From assembly GCF_008931805.1 (NCBI RefSeq), contig NZ_CP044399.1, forward strand, positions 3,769,370-3,833,369: DNA of 64,000 bases, read 5' to 3'. Position 1 is the first letter of the stretch. Each line of letters begins with the position of its first letter. Below are positions 28,446 to 36,841 of this stretch, piece after piece. The position numbers and the translations under genes are program-made. Source of the DNA: Moritella marina ATCC 15381 (lineage in GTDB: Bacteria > Pseudomonadota > Gammaproteobacteria > Enterobacterales > Moritellaceae). The notes under the pieces were generated by a model that was not told the origin of the DNA, did not search any database, and was given only the letters and a program-made list of their open reading frames with translations.

Positions 28446-30287
28446 ATGGATAACAAACGTCGTCAATTTCTTAAATCAGGTCTTGCTGTGGGTGGTGCTG
28501 GCGCTTTTGCAGCGGGTTATGCAACCACCACATCACATGCGGTACATGGCATTATCGATGGTACTGCCGGTAAAAAAACCAAACACCCGCATCATGGCAA
28601 TTCATTAACACCAGAATATAGGGTGACTGAAAACGGTAAGCTGATCAATAACCCAGCGCAGCGTGTGGCACCGTCAATGTGTTTCGGCTGTTGGACCTTG
28701 TGTGGTTTACGTGTACGTGTAGATAACGCCAGTGACGAGATATTACGTATTTCTGGTAACCCGTATCACCCATTATCAAACGAACACCAAATTCCCTTTA
28801 ATACCCCAGTCAAAGATGCGTATATCGCCATGGCGGGTGAAGCTGGATTAGACGGGCGATCAACCGCCTGCGCCCGTGGTAACGGCATGATGGAAATCCG
28901 TAAAAGTCCGTATCGGATCACTCAACCGTTAAAACGTGTTGGTAACCGCGGTGAAGGTAAGTGGATCCCGATCAGCTACGAACAACTGTTAGAAGAAGTG
29001 GTTGAAGGTGGCGATCTGTTTGGTGAAGGGCATGTTGACGGTTTACGGGTGATCCGCGATGTTAAAACCCCACTCGATCCGCTTAATCCTGAATACGGCC
29101 CGAAAGCCAACCAGTTATTAATGACCAATGCCGGTAATGAAGGCCGTGACGATCTGTTTAAACGTTTCGCGTTCAACAGTTATGGCACCCGTAACTTTGG
29201 CCATCACGGTTCTTATTGTGGTTATGGTTTCCGCGCTGGCTCTGGCGCCTTAATGAATGATCTAAAAAAATTCGCTCACGTTAAGCCAGACCTAGAGAAC
29301 TGTGAATTTGCGTTATACATAGGTATGTCGCCAGCACAGGCGGGTAATCCCTTTAAACGCCAAGCACGTCAATTAGCCACCGCACGTACCAAAGGTAACT
29401 TTAGTTATACCGTGGTATCTCCAGCGCTACCGGCATCATCAAGCTTAGCAGCGGGTGACAATAACAACTGGTTGCCAATCAAGCCCGGCACTGATTCCGC
29501 TTTAGTACTTGGTATGATCCAATGGATATTAGCCAATGATAAGTTTAATACAGCCTTCTTAACACAACCAGGTCCGAATGCGATGAAAACCGCAGGCACT
29601 GCCCATTGGTGTAATGCCACGCACTTGGTAATAAGTGATAAGGATCATCCACGCTACGGCTATTTCCTACGCGCTTCAGAAGTAGATCTTGGCTTTACTG
29701 GCACGCCATTATCTGAATCGGATCCGTACGTGATCGTCGACGCACAAAGCGGTGATCTTTCAGTACACACACAAGATCAACCTGCGCGATTATTCATTGA
29801 TCAAATCGTCACGACTAAACAAGGTGATGTACAAGTTAAATCATCACTACAACATTTAAAAGAATCGGCATTTGCCCACGATCTTGCGTTCTACAGTGCA
29901 CAATGTGATATTCCAGTAGCGACGATCACCGCGCTAGCGAAACGCTTTACCAGTCATGGTACTAAAGCCGTTGTCGATAGTCATGGCGGCAACATGCACA
30001 GTAATGGTTTCTACAATGCCTATACGATCCTAATGCTCAACGCGCTGATTGGTAATATCAATCTGAAAGGCGGTGTCATGGCGAAATCAGGCGGTTATCC
30101 AACATCAGGGAAAGGCCCGCGTTACGATTTCACCAAGTTTAAAAATAAAGTAAAACCAAAAGGGATCTTTTTATCACGCAGTAAATTCCCGTACCAAAAA
30201 ACCAGCAATATAAACGTCGTGTCGCCGCCGGTGAATCGCCATATCCAACACGATCACCTTGGTATCCGATCTCTGCGCCGTTATTAA
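28446..30287 (+). CDS. ttrA: Tetrathionate reductase catalytic subunit A, N-terminal piece (frameshifted)
   Basis: Molybdopterin-guanine-dinucleotide enzyme reducing tetrathionate to thiosulfate in the periplasm. This piece carries the Tat signal DNKRRQFLKSGLAVGGAGAF, the [4Fe-4S] cysteines in MCFGCWTLCGLRVRV, and the probable Mo-ligand cysteine in HGSYCGYGFRAG. From about 30196-30210 the reading frame is lost: the last roughly 26 residues, up to the stop at 30287, are out of frame and unlike TtrA. The other half follows at 30350-31534 in a different frame. Joined by one inserted base the pieces make a protein of about 1030 residues, close to Salmonella TtrA (about 1020). Confidence 0.9.
   Translation: MDNKRRQFLKSGLAVGGAGAFAAGYATTTSHAVHGIIDGTAGKKTKHPHHGNSLTPEYRVTENGKLINNPAQRVAPSMCFGCWTLCGLRVRVDNASDEILRISGNPYHPLSNEHQIPFNTPVKDAYIAMAGEAGLDGRSTACARGNGMMEIRKSPYRITQPLKRVGNRGEGKWIPISYEQLLEEVVEGGDLFGEGHVDGLRVIRDVKTPLDPLNPEYGPKANQLLMTNAGNEGRDDLFKRFAFNSYGTRNFGHHGSYCGYGFRAGSGALMNDLKKFAHVKPDLENCEFALYIGMSPAQAGNPFKRQARQLATARTKGNFSYTVVSPALPASSSLAAGDNNNWLPIKPGTDSALVLGMIQWILANDKFNTAFLTQPGPNAMKTAGTAHWCNATHLVISDKDHPRYGYFLRASEVDLGFTGTPLSESDPYVIVDAQSGDLSVHTQDQPARLFIDQIVTTKQGDVQVKSSLQHLKESAFAHDLAFYSAQCDIPVATITALAKRFTSHGTKAVVDSHGGNMHSNGFYNAYTILMLNALIGNINLKGGVMAKSGGYPTSGKGPRYDFTKFKNKVKPKGIFLSRSKFPYQKTSNINVVSPPVNRHIQHDHLGIRSLRRY
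30196..30211 (+). other. ttrA: Frameshift site in ttrA
   Basis: Homology switches from frame 0 to frame 2 here: ...PYQKTS ends in the first frame and YKRRVAAGESPYPTRSPWYP is read in the second. One base is missing. A run of six A residues (30196-30201) is the likeliest spot. Either a sequencing or assembly error or a true inactivating deletion. Confidence 0.8.
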
Positions 30288-30349
30288 CAGAACATTTATC
30301 GGCTGCTGTAGATGGTTATCCGTATCGCGCCAAAGCCTGGATCAACCAC

Positions 30350-31534
30350 ATGGCCAATCCTATGTATGGTGTTCCTGGTTTAGCCAATTTGCTCGGCGAG
30401 AAATTAAAAGATCCAAAACAGCTACCACTGATCGTGTCTGTGGATGCTTTCATTAATGAAACCACGGCATTATCCGATTACATCGTTCCTGACACAGTGA
30501 CTTATGAAAGTTGGGGCATGGTGACACCTTGGCATGGCGTGCCGACTAAAACAGTCACAGCACGCAGGCCGATTGTGAATGCCTTAACAGAAAAAACCGC
30601 TGACGGTCGCAGTATCAATTTAGAAAACTTCTTAATTGATATTGCCAAGAAAATACAGCTCGGTGGCTTTGGCGATAATGCCATTAGTGATAGCCAAGGT
30701 AATTGGCACGGTATTCACAATGCGGAAGATTTCTATCTACGCTCTGCAGCTAACTTAGCCTATGTCGCCAATGGTGTGCCTGCAGCAAGCAGTGAAGACA
30801 TGGTGCTATCTGGCCTAGAACGTCTACTACCAGATATGCAGCGGGTATTAACACCAGAAGAACTCGGTAAAGTCGCCTTTATCTTTGCCCGTGGAGGTCG
30901 CTTTGAAGATGCCACCGAAGCCTATAAAGGCGACGAAATGAAACACAAATGGCAGAAGCCATTAGCGATCTGGAATGAAAAAGTCGGTACGTCACGTAAT
31001 ACCATTACTGGTGAGTATTATTCTGGCTGTCCTACTTGGCATCCACAAAAATTAGCCGATGGCACACCCTTAGCAGAAAAATACCCTGCAACGGAATGGC
31101 CGTTTACCTTAACCAACTTTAAATCCAATATACACAGTGCAGTATCGAACCTGTCACCGCGTTTAAATTCGATTAAAGGCGTTAACCCGGTTTATATCCA
31201 TCCGACTGACGCGGCTAAAATTGGCTTAACAACTGGTGCTATGTTTACCATCACCACACCAACCAGTGCCACTAAAGCGATGGCGTTAATTGTTGATGGG
31301 GTAAAACAAGGCACACTTGGGTTTGAACATGGCTTTGGTCATAGAGAACTCGGTGAACGCGCCCATTGGATTGGCGATATACAACAACCAGTAAAAATGA
31401 AATCCAATGATGGCGTGAATATTAACGATATTGGTTTAATCGACCCAACCCGAGAAGGCAAAGGCGTATTGCTCGATTGGGTGGTTGGCGCGGCAGCAAG
31501 ACAAGCACTGCCCGCAAAAATTAGTTTAGGCTAG
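30350..31534 (+). CDS. ttrA: Tetrathionate reductase subunit A, C-terminal piece (frameshifted)
   Basis: Second half of the molybdoenzyme, with SVDAFINETTALSDYIVPDTVTYESWG in the third domain and the C-terminal molybdopterin dinucleotide-binding domain around FTLTNFKSNIHSAVSNLSPR and VYIHPTDAAKIGLTTGAMF. The same frame stays open and homologous upstream to about 30209, well before the ATG at 30350, which shows this is a broken continuation rather than a separate gene. It ends before a terminator at 31575. Whether a functional TtrA is made depends on whether the frameshift is real. Confidence 0.88.
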   Translation: MANPMYGVPGLANLLGEKLKDPKQLPLIVSVDAFINETTALSDYIVPDTVTYESWGMVTPWHGVPTKTVTARRPIVNALTEKTADGRSINLENFLIDIAKKIQLGGFGDNAISDSQGNWHGIHNAEDFYLRSAANLAYVANGVPAASSEDMVLSGLERLLPDMQRVLTPEELGKVAFIFARGGRFEDATEAYKGDEMKHKWQKPLAIWNEKVGTSRNTITGEYYSGCPTWHPQKLADGTPLAEKYPATEWPFTLTNFKSNIHSAVSNLSPRLNSIKGVNPVYIHPTDAAKIGLTTGAMFTITTPTSATKAMALIVDGVKQGTLGFEHGFGHRELGERAHWIGDIQQPVKMKSNDGVNINDIGLIDPTREGKGVLLDWVVGAAARQALPAKISLG

Positions 31535-31574
31535 TTAACTTATTAATTAAGTCAGAGCCCAGTCATTAATTAAC

Positions 31575-31610
31575 AAGCCCACAGGTATAACAACACCAGT
31601 GGGCTTTTTT
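31575..31610 (+). terminator. Terminator of ttrBCA
   Basis: AAGCCCAC ... GTGGGCTT hairpin with a 16-base loop, ending in six T residues. It separates ttrBCA from the tsd pair, so the latter needs its own promoter. Confidence 0.85.
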
Positions 31611-31661
31611 GATCACAAGGCTAATCCACATAGCAATACCCTACTAATATACCCCTTAATT

Positions 31662-31680
31662 TATGTGGATAACCACAATA
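31662..31680. promoter_or_regulatory. Putative TtrR operator, copy 2 (tsdB side)
   Basis: TATGTGGATAACCACAATA, one base different from the element at 26453-26471. It lies about 130 bp upstream of tsdB. A TATAAT at 31762-31767 without a matching -35 box is consistent with an activator-dependent promoter. Confidence 0.6.
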
Positions 31681-31807
31681 TCTTTCTCTTTCTCAAACAG
31701 CCAGACTATGCCCGTAATATGACCTTGCCTATAAGAATCCTACTTACGGCCAAAGCATTACTATAATTAGACCGCCCCTGCAATCATCGACTATCTGGAG
31801 ACATACC

Positions 31808-32425
31808 ATGCCCATAAAGAATATATTCCGCAGCATCATTGGACTAAGCGCTTTGCTGTTAGTGCAAGCGCCAGCATTTGCAGCAACGCCCCCCCCGGCG
31901 ATGGTATGTGAAAGTTGTCATGGCACGGCAGGTTTAGGTACGCCAAATCTATCGCCAATGTTGGCAGGTATGGATAAAGATTATTTAGTAGAACAAATTA
32001 ACCACTTTAAAAATGGCAATCGAAAAAATCCTTTAATGTCAGCAATGGCGATGACATTAGCTACGCCTGAAGCCGTGGAGCAAGTAGCGACATTTTTTGC
32101 ATCCTTACCTGCACCAGTGATCAATGATATTGAAAAACGTGGTGATAACGTCATCATTACCGACCCCGCTAGAAAACTGGTTTACCAAGGTGATTGGTCC
32201 CGTAACATCCCCGCTTGTGCAACCTGTCATGGTCCGAGCGGTTTAGGCGTCGCCCATTTCCCGCGTCTAGCCAGTCAGCATGCTGATTATATCACTAGCC
32301 AATTAACCGCATGGCAAAGCAAGCAGCGCAGTGGCGATCACAACAACGTAATGGCTACCATAGCGCAGCAATTAACAGCCTCTGAAATCCAACATCTTGC
32401 GCAATACTTTGCGGCGATCAAATAA
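31808..32425 (+). CDS. tsdB: Diheme cytochrome c4-like protein (TsdB-type electron partner)
   Basis: Periplasmic electron carrier. 205 residues with a signal peptide ending at about AFAA-TPPP and two c-type heme sites, CESCHG and CATCHG, one in each of two homologous cytochrome c domains. Diheme c4-like proteins of this kind are called TsdB when paired with the thiosulfate dehydrogenase TsdA, the next gene 9 bp downstream. Name given by context and architecture; a general cytochrome c4 remains possible. Confidence 0.8.
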   Translation: MPIKNIFRSIIGLSALLLVQAPAFAATPPPAMVCESCHGTAGLGTPNLSPMLAGMDKDYLVEQINHFKNGNRKNPLMSAMAMTLATPEAVEQVATFFASLPAPVINDIEKRGDNVIITDPARKLVYQGDWSRNIPACATCHGPSGLGVAHFPRLASQHADYITSQLTAWQSKQRSGDHNNVMATIAQQLTASEIQHLAQYFAAIK

Positions 32426-32434
32426 GGTCATCTA

Positions 32435-33487
32435 ATGAAAACATTATCTCTTATCCTCGGCGCAGGTTTATTGCTCTCGACGTTTGCCAACGCTGAAGCC
32501 AATTTACCCGATCGCCAAACTGAATTGCCAGCCCATGCCAAAGCGGCAAGTAGCGAATACTTAGTACCACGTGATTTAGCCACTATCCCAGATAGCGAAT
32601 TTGGTAATAAAGTAAAACTCGGTTATTCATTATTCGTTAACTCGCAACCAATGCGCGGTCAATACGTGGGTAATGAACAAAACTGTGCCAATTGCCACAT
32701 GCAAGCGGGTATGAAAGCCAACTCAGCACCATTGTGGGGCGCATTCATGGCCTACCCTGCCTATCGTAAAAAGAACGACAAAGTAAATACTTACGCAGAA
32801 CGTATCCAAGGTTGTTTTAAATATTCAATGAACGGCGTTGCACCTGCTGTTGATTCACCAGAACTCGTTGCCTTAACAGCTTATTCATATTGGTTAGCCA
32901 TGGGTGGCTTGTTAGATAAATACGACATGCAGAGTACGCCAATCCCAGAGATGAGTGATACTGTCGTGCAACTTGGTGGTAAAGCGGATTCATTTGTATT
33001 ACCTGAAAAGATTGCGGCAGCATTGCCAGTAGAGCAACGTAATAAGTTAGCTGGCCGAGGTTATCCTAAATTAGCTAAATCAGCAGAAACACCATCTATC
33101 GAACGTGGTGAAATAGTTTATAAGCAAACTTGTGCCAGCTGCCACGGTGCAGAAGGCCAAGGCTTGAAACAAGACGGCGTACAATCATTCCCGCCACTTT
33201 GGGGTAAAGACTCATTTAACTGGGGCGCTGGCATGCATCGCGTTAATACCGCCGCTTACTTTATCTATGAAAACATGCCGCTGGGTAAAAGCATCCAACT
33301 TAGCAATCAAGAAGCATGGGATGTCGCCGCATTTATGAATAGCCATGAACGTCCACAAGATCCACGCTTCACTGGTGACTTGAAAGCCAACCAAGAGCAA
33401 TACCATAACCACCAAGGTTATTACGGCAAATCAGTAAACGGTAAAGTACTTGGCGAACATGCCTTTCCGGTTAAAGCGGTAGATTAG
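32435..33487 (+). CDS. tsdA: Thiosulfate dehydrogenase / tetrathionate reductase TsdA
   Basis: Periplasmic diheme enzyme interconverting two thiosulfate and tetrathionate. 350 residues with signal peptide (to about FANA). Heme 1 site CANCH (Cys84, Cys87, His88), the diagnostic QGCFKYSMNG segment whose Cys127 is the expected distal heme-1 ligand, heme 2 site CASCH (233-237), and NMPLGK with the probable heme-2 methionine 281. The residue before that Met is Asn, as I recall for Campylobacter jejuni TsdA, which mainly reduces tetrathionate, rather than Lys as in Allochromatium. Follows tsdB by 9 bp; terminator follows. Confidence 0.92.
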   Translation: MKTLSLILGAGLLLSTFANAEANLPDRQTELPAHAKAASSEYLVPRDLATIPDSEFGNKVKLGYSLFVNSQPMRGQYVGNEQNCANCHMQAGMKANSAPLWGAFMAYPAYRKKNDKVNTYAERIQGCFKYSMNGVAPAVDSPELVALTAYSYWLAMGGLLDKYDMQSTPIPEMSDTVVQLGGKADSFVLPEKIAAALPVEQRNKLAGRGYPKLAKSAETPSIERGEIVYKQTCASCHGAEGQGLKQDGVQSFPPLWGKDSFNWGAGMHRVNTAAYFIYENMPLGKSIQLSNQEAWDVAAFMNSHERPQDPRFTGDLKANQEQYHNHQGYYGKSVNGKVLGEHAFPVKAVD

Positions 33488-33520
33488 TCATCACGAAATA
33501 AATCCATCGTTAATTATCTA

Positions 33521-33547
33521 ACCCAAGTCACTCGGCTTGGGTTTTTT
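33521..33547 (+). terminator. Terminator of tsdBA
   Basis: ACCCAAG-tcactcgg-CTTGGGT stem followed by six T residues, 33 bp after the tsdA stop. Confidence 0.9.
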
Positions 33548-33566
33548 CAATCTATAGCCCCCATCC

Positions 33567-34517
33567 CTATTTATTTTCCACACTTTGACAAATCATATCC
33601 CTTACCCACTTATGTCCGGGTTCATCATTATTACGCTCATGCCATAACAACACATACACCAATGACGAAAAATCGATTGGCAAAGGTAACTGTACCAAGT
33701 CATATAACTTCTGCGCATGGGATACGAAGCTCGAGGGTAATGTGAACACTAAATCACTGTGCGCACAGACACTCGCGGCACCGTAAAAATCCGGTAAAGT
33801 CGCACAAATATGGCGGTGCTGACCGGATTCAGCTAATTGATAATCCAATAACCACCAATCATTACCTTCACAGCGCACTTGCACATGCGACATACTTAAA
33901 TAAGTGTCGACATCCCACACTCCAGCTTTAATACTCTCCAGCATAGGATGGTTACTGCGAACCAAACAGACTTGACTATCGGTCAGTAAACGTTGATGCG
34001 CTATGCCCTCAGGTAAATTATTCAAGCGAAAATCAGCCGTTGGGTGCAACTCCCTTGCGGTAATGCCAAAATCAATCTGTCCTTGCTGTAAGTCTAATAA
34101 TGACTTTTCATTCCAGCCATAAATCTCTAGATTCAGTTTTGGCGCTTGCGATAAAATGGGGCCAATGTAATAAGGCAGTAACGTTTCATAGGCACTTTCC
34201 AACATCGCAAACGAAAACTGGCGATGACTTTTTTCAGGCATAAAACTCGGCGGTAAACTGATTTGATACAGGCCCTGCAATATCGTCGGTAATTGCAATT
34301 TTAACTGCAAAGCATGGGCGGTCGGTTTCAAACCATGGGCGGTACGTAAAAATAACGGATCACCTAAGGTATCGCGCAAACGATTAAGACTTTTACTTAA
34401 CGCCGACTGACTCAAATGCAAACGGCTCGCGGCACGAGTAACACTTTCTTCTTCTAATAATATTTGTAATATCACCAACAAATTAAGATCTATTTTGGCA
34501 AGGTTGTCTAAATTCAT
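33567..34517 (-). CDS. LysR family transcriptional regulator
   Basis: 316 residues: winged helix-turn-helix (about residues 9-66, SVTRAASRLHLSQSALSKSL) and a C-terminal effector domain. Related by its N-terminus (LAKIDLNLLVILQILLEEES) to the NodD/SyrM-like branch of LysR proteins. It is divergent from the Bcr/CflA-type transporter, sharing a 108-bp intergenic region, so that transporter is its likely target. Effector unknown. Position next to tsdA is probably coincidental because a terminator separates them. Confidence 0.88.
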   Translation of the reverse strand: MNLDNLAKIDLNLLVILQILLEEESVTRAASRLHLSQSALSKSLNRLRDTLGDPLFLRTAHGLKPTAHALQLKLQLPTILQGLYQISLPPSFMPEKSHRQFSFAMLESAYETLLPYYIGPILSQAPKLNLEIYGWNEKSLLDLQQGQIDFGITARELHPTADFRLNNLPEGIAHQRLLTDSQVCLVRSNHPMLESIKAGVWDVDTYLSMSHVQVRCEGNDWWLLDYQLAESGQHRHICATLPDFYGAASVCAHSDLVFTLPSSFVSHAQKLYDLVQLPLPIDFSSLVYVLLWHERNNDEPGHKWVRDMICQSVENK

Positions 34518-34625
34518 AAGATATTCCTTAAAGGAAATTCAGTATTGAAATTATACCACTTCCATTCATACCATGCTTTACGTAAACTGCCCCGCATTAA
34601 TCCATGCCTTTACTTGAGAATAACA

Positions 34626-35828
34626 ATGCGCCGAAATATATTACCTATTTTGATGGCAATGGTGGTGTTAAGCCCCCTCGCGATCGATATCTACCTGCCT
34701 TCAATGCCGACGATGGCCACCGAGTTTCAGGTATCCTCAAGTGAAATCCAATCCACCTTAGTATTATTTTTATTTGCTATGGGTATTGGTCAGATATTAA
34801 TTGGGCCACTAGCCGATCGATTTGGCCGCCGCCCTGTGGCGATTGCTGGTGTCGTCTTGTATTGCTTAAGCAGCCTACTTGCAGCTGGCGCCGCAGAGTT
34901 TCATTGGCTACAAATAGCACGTGTACTGCAAGGTATCGCTGCCTGTGCCACTTCAATTGTAGTATTTAGTGCGGTACGTGATAGCTTTGATTCTAAAGTC
35001 AGCGCACATTACTACAGTTACTTAAATGGCGTTATTTGTGTGATCCCTGCATTAGCACCAACTTTAGGTGGTCTATTAGCATTGCAGTTTGGTTGGCGTT
35101 CTACGTTTATTTTCATGGCAATATACGGTCTTATTATACTGTTATTAATCAGCAGAAAGTTACCGGAAACGCGTCCTGACAATACCGATACATCCGGTTC
35201 GCTTTATCACTGGGATCGCTTTAAACCAGTATTACACGATGCACACTTTATGTTTTATGCCATTGCTTGCATGGTCGGTATGGCTTCAATCTTAACGTAC
35301 GTCTCGTATGCACCCGATTGGTTGATCCGCAATTTAGGCATCGCCGAGTTAGAGTTCAGTGGTTTGTTTGGCCTGAATGCCATCGTTAATATCGCCGCCT
35401 GTTTTGCTGCACCGTTAGTGATTAAACGCTTCGGTAATCGCCCTACCGTTATTATCGCGCTACTCGCTTTATTATCATCAGCTGCATTACAGTTGATGGT
35501 ACAGCAATGGGGTCCAACCGCAGGCATGGCCGCAGCTTTTGCCTTCATGTTACCTATGATGCTGCTTTGCATTGGTTTCGCATTATTGCTTGGCCCTGCA
35601 ACGAGCATGGCATTAGCCGCATTTGGCGAACGTGCAGGTACAGCGGCAGCAATGTTAGGTTGTATCCAAATGAGTGGCGCAGCATTACTTGCTGGTTTGA
35701 TCCAACAAACAGATTTAACAGCCCCTTACGCGGTTATCGTATTGATGGGTGGTTTATCACTGGTATTATTAGCAATCATGCTCACACCACGTCTTAATCA
35801 TTGGCATCAAGAACAAGTACAGCATTAA
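34626..35828 (+). CDS. Bcr/CflA-type MFS drug efflux transporter
   Basis: Twelve-helix proton-driven exporter of the major facilitator superfamily. The protein begins MRRNILPILMAMVVLSPLAI and has DIYLPSMPTMATEF of the Bcr/CflA group, then the family motif IGPLADRFGRRPVAIAGV between helices 2 and 3. The open frame extends upstream to 34545, but those residues are not transporter-like, so ATG 34626 is chosen. 400 residues. Substrate unknown; bicyclomycin-like compounds or sulfonamides are typical for the group. Probably regulated by the divergent LysR. Confidence 0.9.
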   Translation: MRRNILPILMAMVVLSPLAIDIYLPSMPTMATEFQVSSSEIQSTLVLFLFAMGIGQILIGPLADRFGRRPVAIAGVVLYCLSSLLAAGAAEFHWLQIARVLQGIAACATSIVVFSAVRDSFDSKVSAHYYSYLNGVICVIPALAPTLGGLLALQFGWRSTFIFMAIYGLIILLLISRKLPETRPDNTDTSGSLYHWDRFKPVLHDAHFMFYAIACMVGMASILTYVSYAPDWLIRNLGIAELEFSGLFGLNAIVNIAACFAAPLVIKRFGNRPTVIIALLALLSSAALQLMVQQWGPTAGMAAAFAFMLPMMLLCIGFALLLGPATSMALAAFGERAGTAAAMLGCIQMSGAALLAGLIQQTDLTAPYAVIVLMGGLSLVLLAIMLTPRLNHWHQEQVQH

Positions 35829-35914
35829 ATGCCGCAATGAGCGGGTTCGTCTACACTGAAAGAACGCGTTCATTACTTTATCTTGAAGTAATTTGGAGAT
35901 ATAAGGCCATCATA

Positions 35915-36160
35915 ATGCAAAATGAAAAACACCCTCTTCCACACGAATTTCCAGAACACGCTATCGATATCGCGAAGTTAAAAAGCGATGATCCCGCATT
36001 TGCAGCCCTCGCAAAAGAATATCATCAACTCGATCATCATATTTACGGCCTTGAAGCCAGTAATATTCCCACCACAGATGCCAATTTCATTGAATTAAAA
36101 ACTCGCCGTTTAGTATTAAAAGATCAGATTTATCAAAAACTAATTCAAGGTGATTTTTAA
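35915..36160 (+). CDS. YdcH family (DUF465) protein
   Basis: 81-residue helical protein. The family core is clear: FAALAKEYHQLDHHIYGLE, then ELKTRRLVLKDQIYQKL near the C-terminus. I start at ATG 35915 (MQNEKHPLPHEFPEH), with AAGG nine bases upstream. A longer frame begins inside the transporter gene and is not supported. Function of the family is unknown. It lies 86 bp after the MFS gene. Confidence 0.88.
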   Translation: MQNEKHPLPHEFPEHAIDIAKLKSDDPAFAALAKEYHQLDHHIYGLEASNIPTTDANFIELKTRRLVLKDQIYQKLIQGDF

Positions 36161-36232
36161 TTTTGTTACTGCCATTTAGTCATAAAAGCCTTACACTGAA
36201 GTTATAAATACATGGCATTAAGGGAATGCGCA

Positions 36233-36841
36233 ATGACTGAAGAAAATAGCCAAGATAAACATCAACAAAAGATGCAGAAGATCCAAAGCACCGTCGCTAA
36301 ACGTGTCGATAAAGCCACTGAAGAACGTGGTATTCTGATCGTAATGACAGGTAATGGTAAAGGTAAAACCTGCGCTGGTTTTGGTAATGTTATTCGCTGT
36401 ATTGGCCATGGCTTTAACGCCGGCGTTGTGCAATTTATCAAAGGAACTTGGGAAGCAGGCGAAGTGAAATTTATTCAGCAAGTACGTCCAGACATGCCTT
36501 ATCATGCCATGAAAACGGGATTTACCTGGGACACCCAAGATAAAGCCGCAGATATCGCCGCCGCAGAAGCAGCATGGGTACATGCCAAAGCAATGCTCGC
36601 CAATCCAGGTCTTAAAATGGTGCTGTTAGATGAGCTGACTTACATGCTCAGCTACCAATATCTAGATCACGAAGAAGTATTAAACGCGATCCGCAACCGC
36701 CCTGTAGATCAAACAGTTATCGTCACAGGTCGAAGCGCCCACAAAGATCTAGTCGCCATTGCCGACACCGTAAGTGAAGTTCGCGAAGAAAAACATGCTT
36801 TCCGCTCTGGTATCAAAGCGCAAAAAGGGATTGACTGGTAA
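36233..36841 (+). CDS. cobO: Cob(I)yrinic acid a,c-diamide adenosyltransferase
   Basis: Adenosylates reduced corrinoids in adenosylcobalamin synthesis or salvage (CobA/BtuR in enterics). The P-loop is MTGNGKGKTCAGFGN, followed by VVQFIKGTWEAGEV and LLDELTYMLSYQYLD. 202 residues from ATG 36233, which has AAGGGA eight bases before; the longer frame to 36212 has no support. The stop codon overlaps the start of yceH by one base. No other cobalamin gene lies nearby, suggesting salvage. Confidence 0.93.
   Translation: MTEENSQDKHQQKMQKIQSTVAKRVDKATEERGILIVMTGNGKGKTCAGFGNVIRCIGHGFNAGVVQFIKGTWEAGEVKFIQQVRPDMPYHAMKTGFTWDTQDKAADIAAAEAAWVHAKAMLANPGLKMVLLDELTYMLSYQYLDHEEVLNAIRNRPVDQTVIVTGRSAHKDLVAIADTVSEVREEKHAFRSGIKAQKGIDW

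Noticed and set aside
30196-30350. Programmed frameshift or phase variation in ttrA
   Set aside because: A six-A run is too short to argue for phase variation, no slippery heptamer with stimulator was identified, and TtrA is not known to use recoding; sequencing error or simple mutation is more likely.
30259-30456. 65-residue ORF across the ttrA break
   Set aside because: Third frame within ttrA with no homology; a by-product of the frameshifted gene.
34545-34625. N-terminal extension of the MFS transporter
   Set aside because: TTG start with non-transporter sequence overlapping the LysR promoter region; the ATG at 34626 fits the family.
35801-35914. N-terminal extension of the YdcH-like protein
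   Set aside because: Begins inside the upstream transporter gene; family length and ribosome site support 35915.
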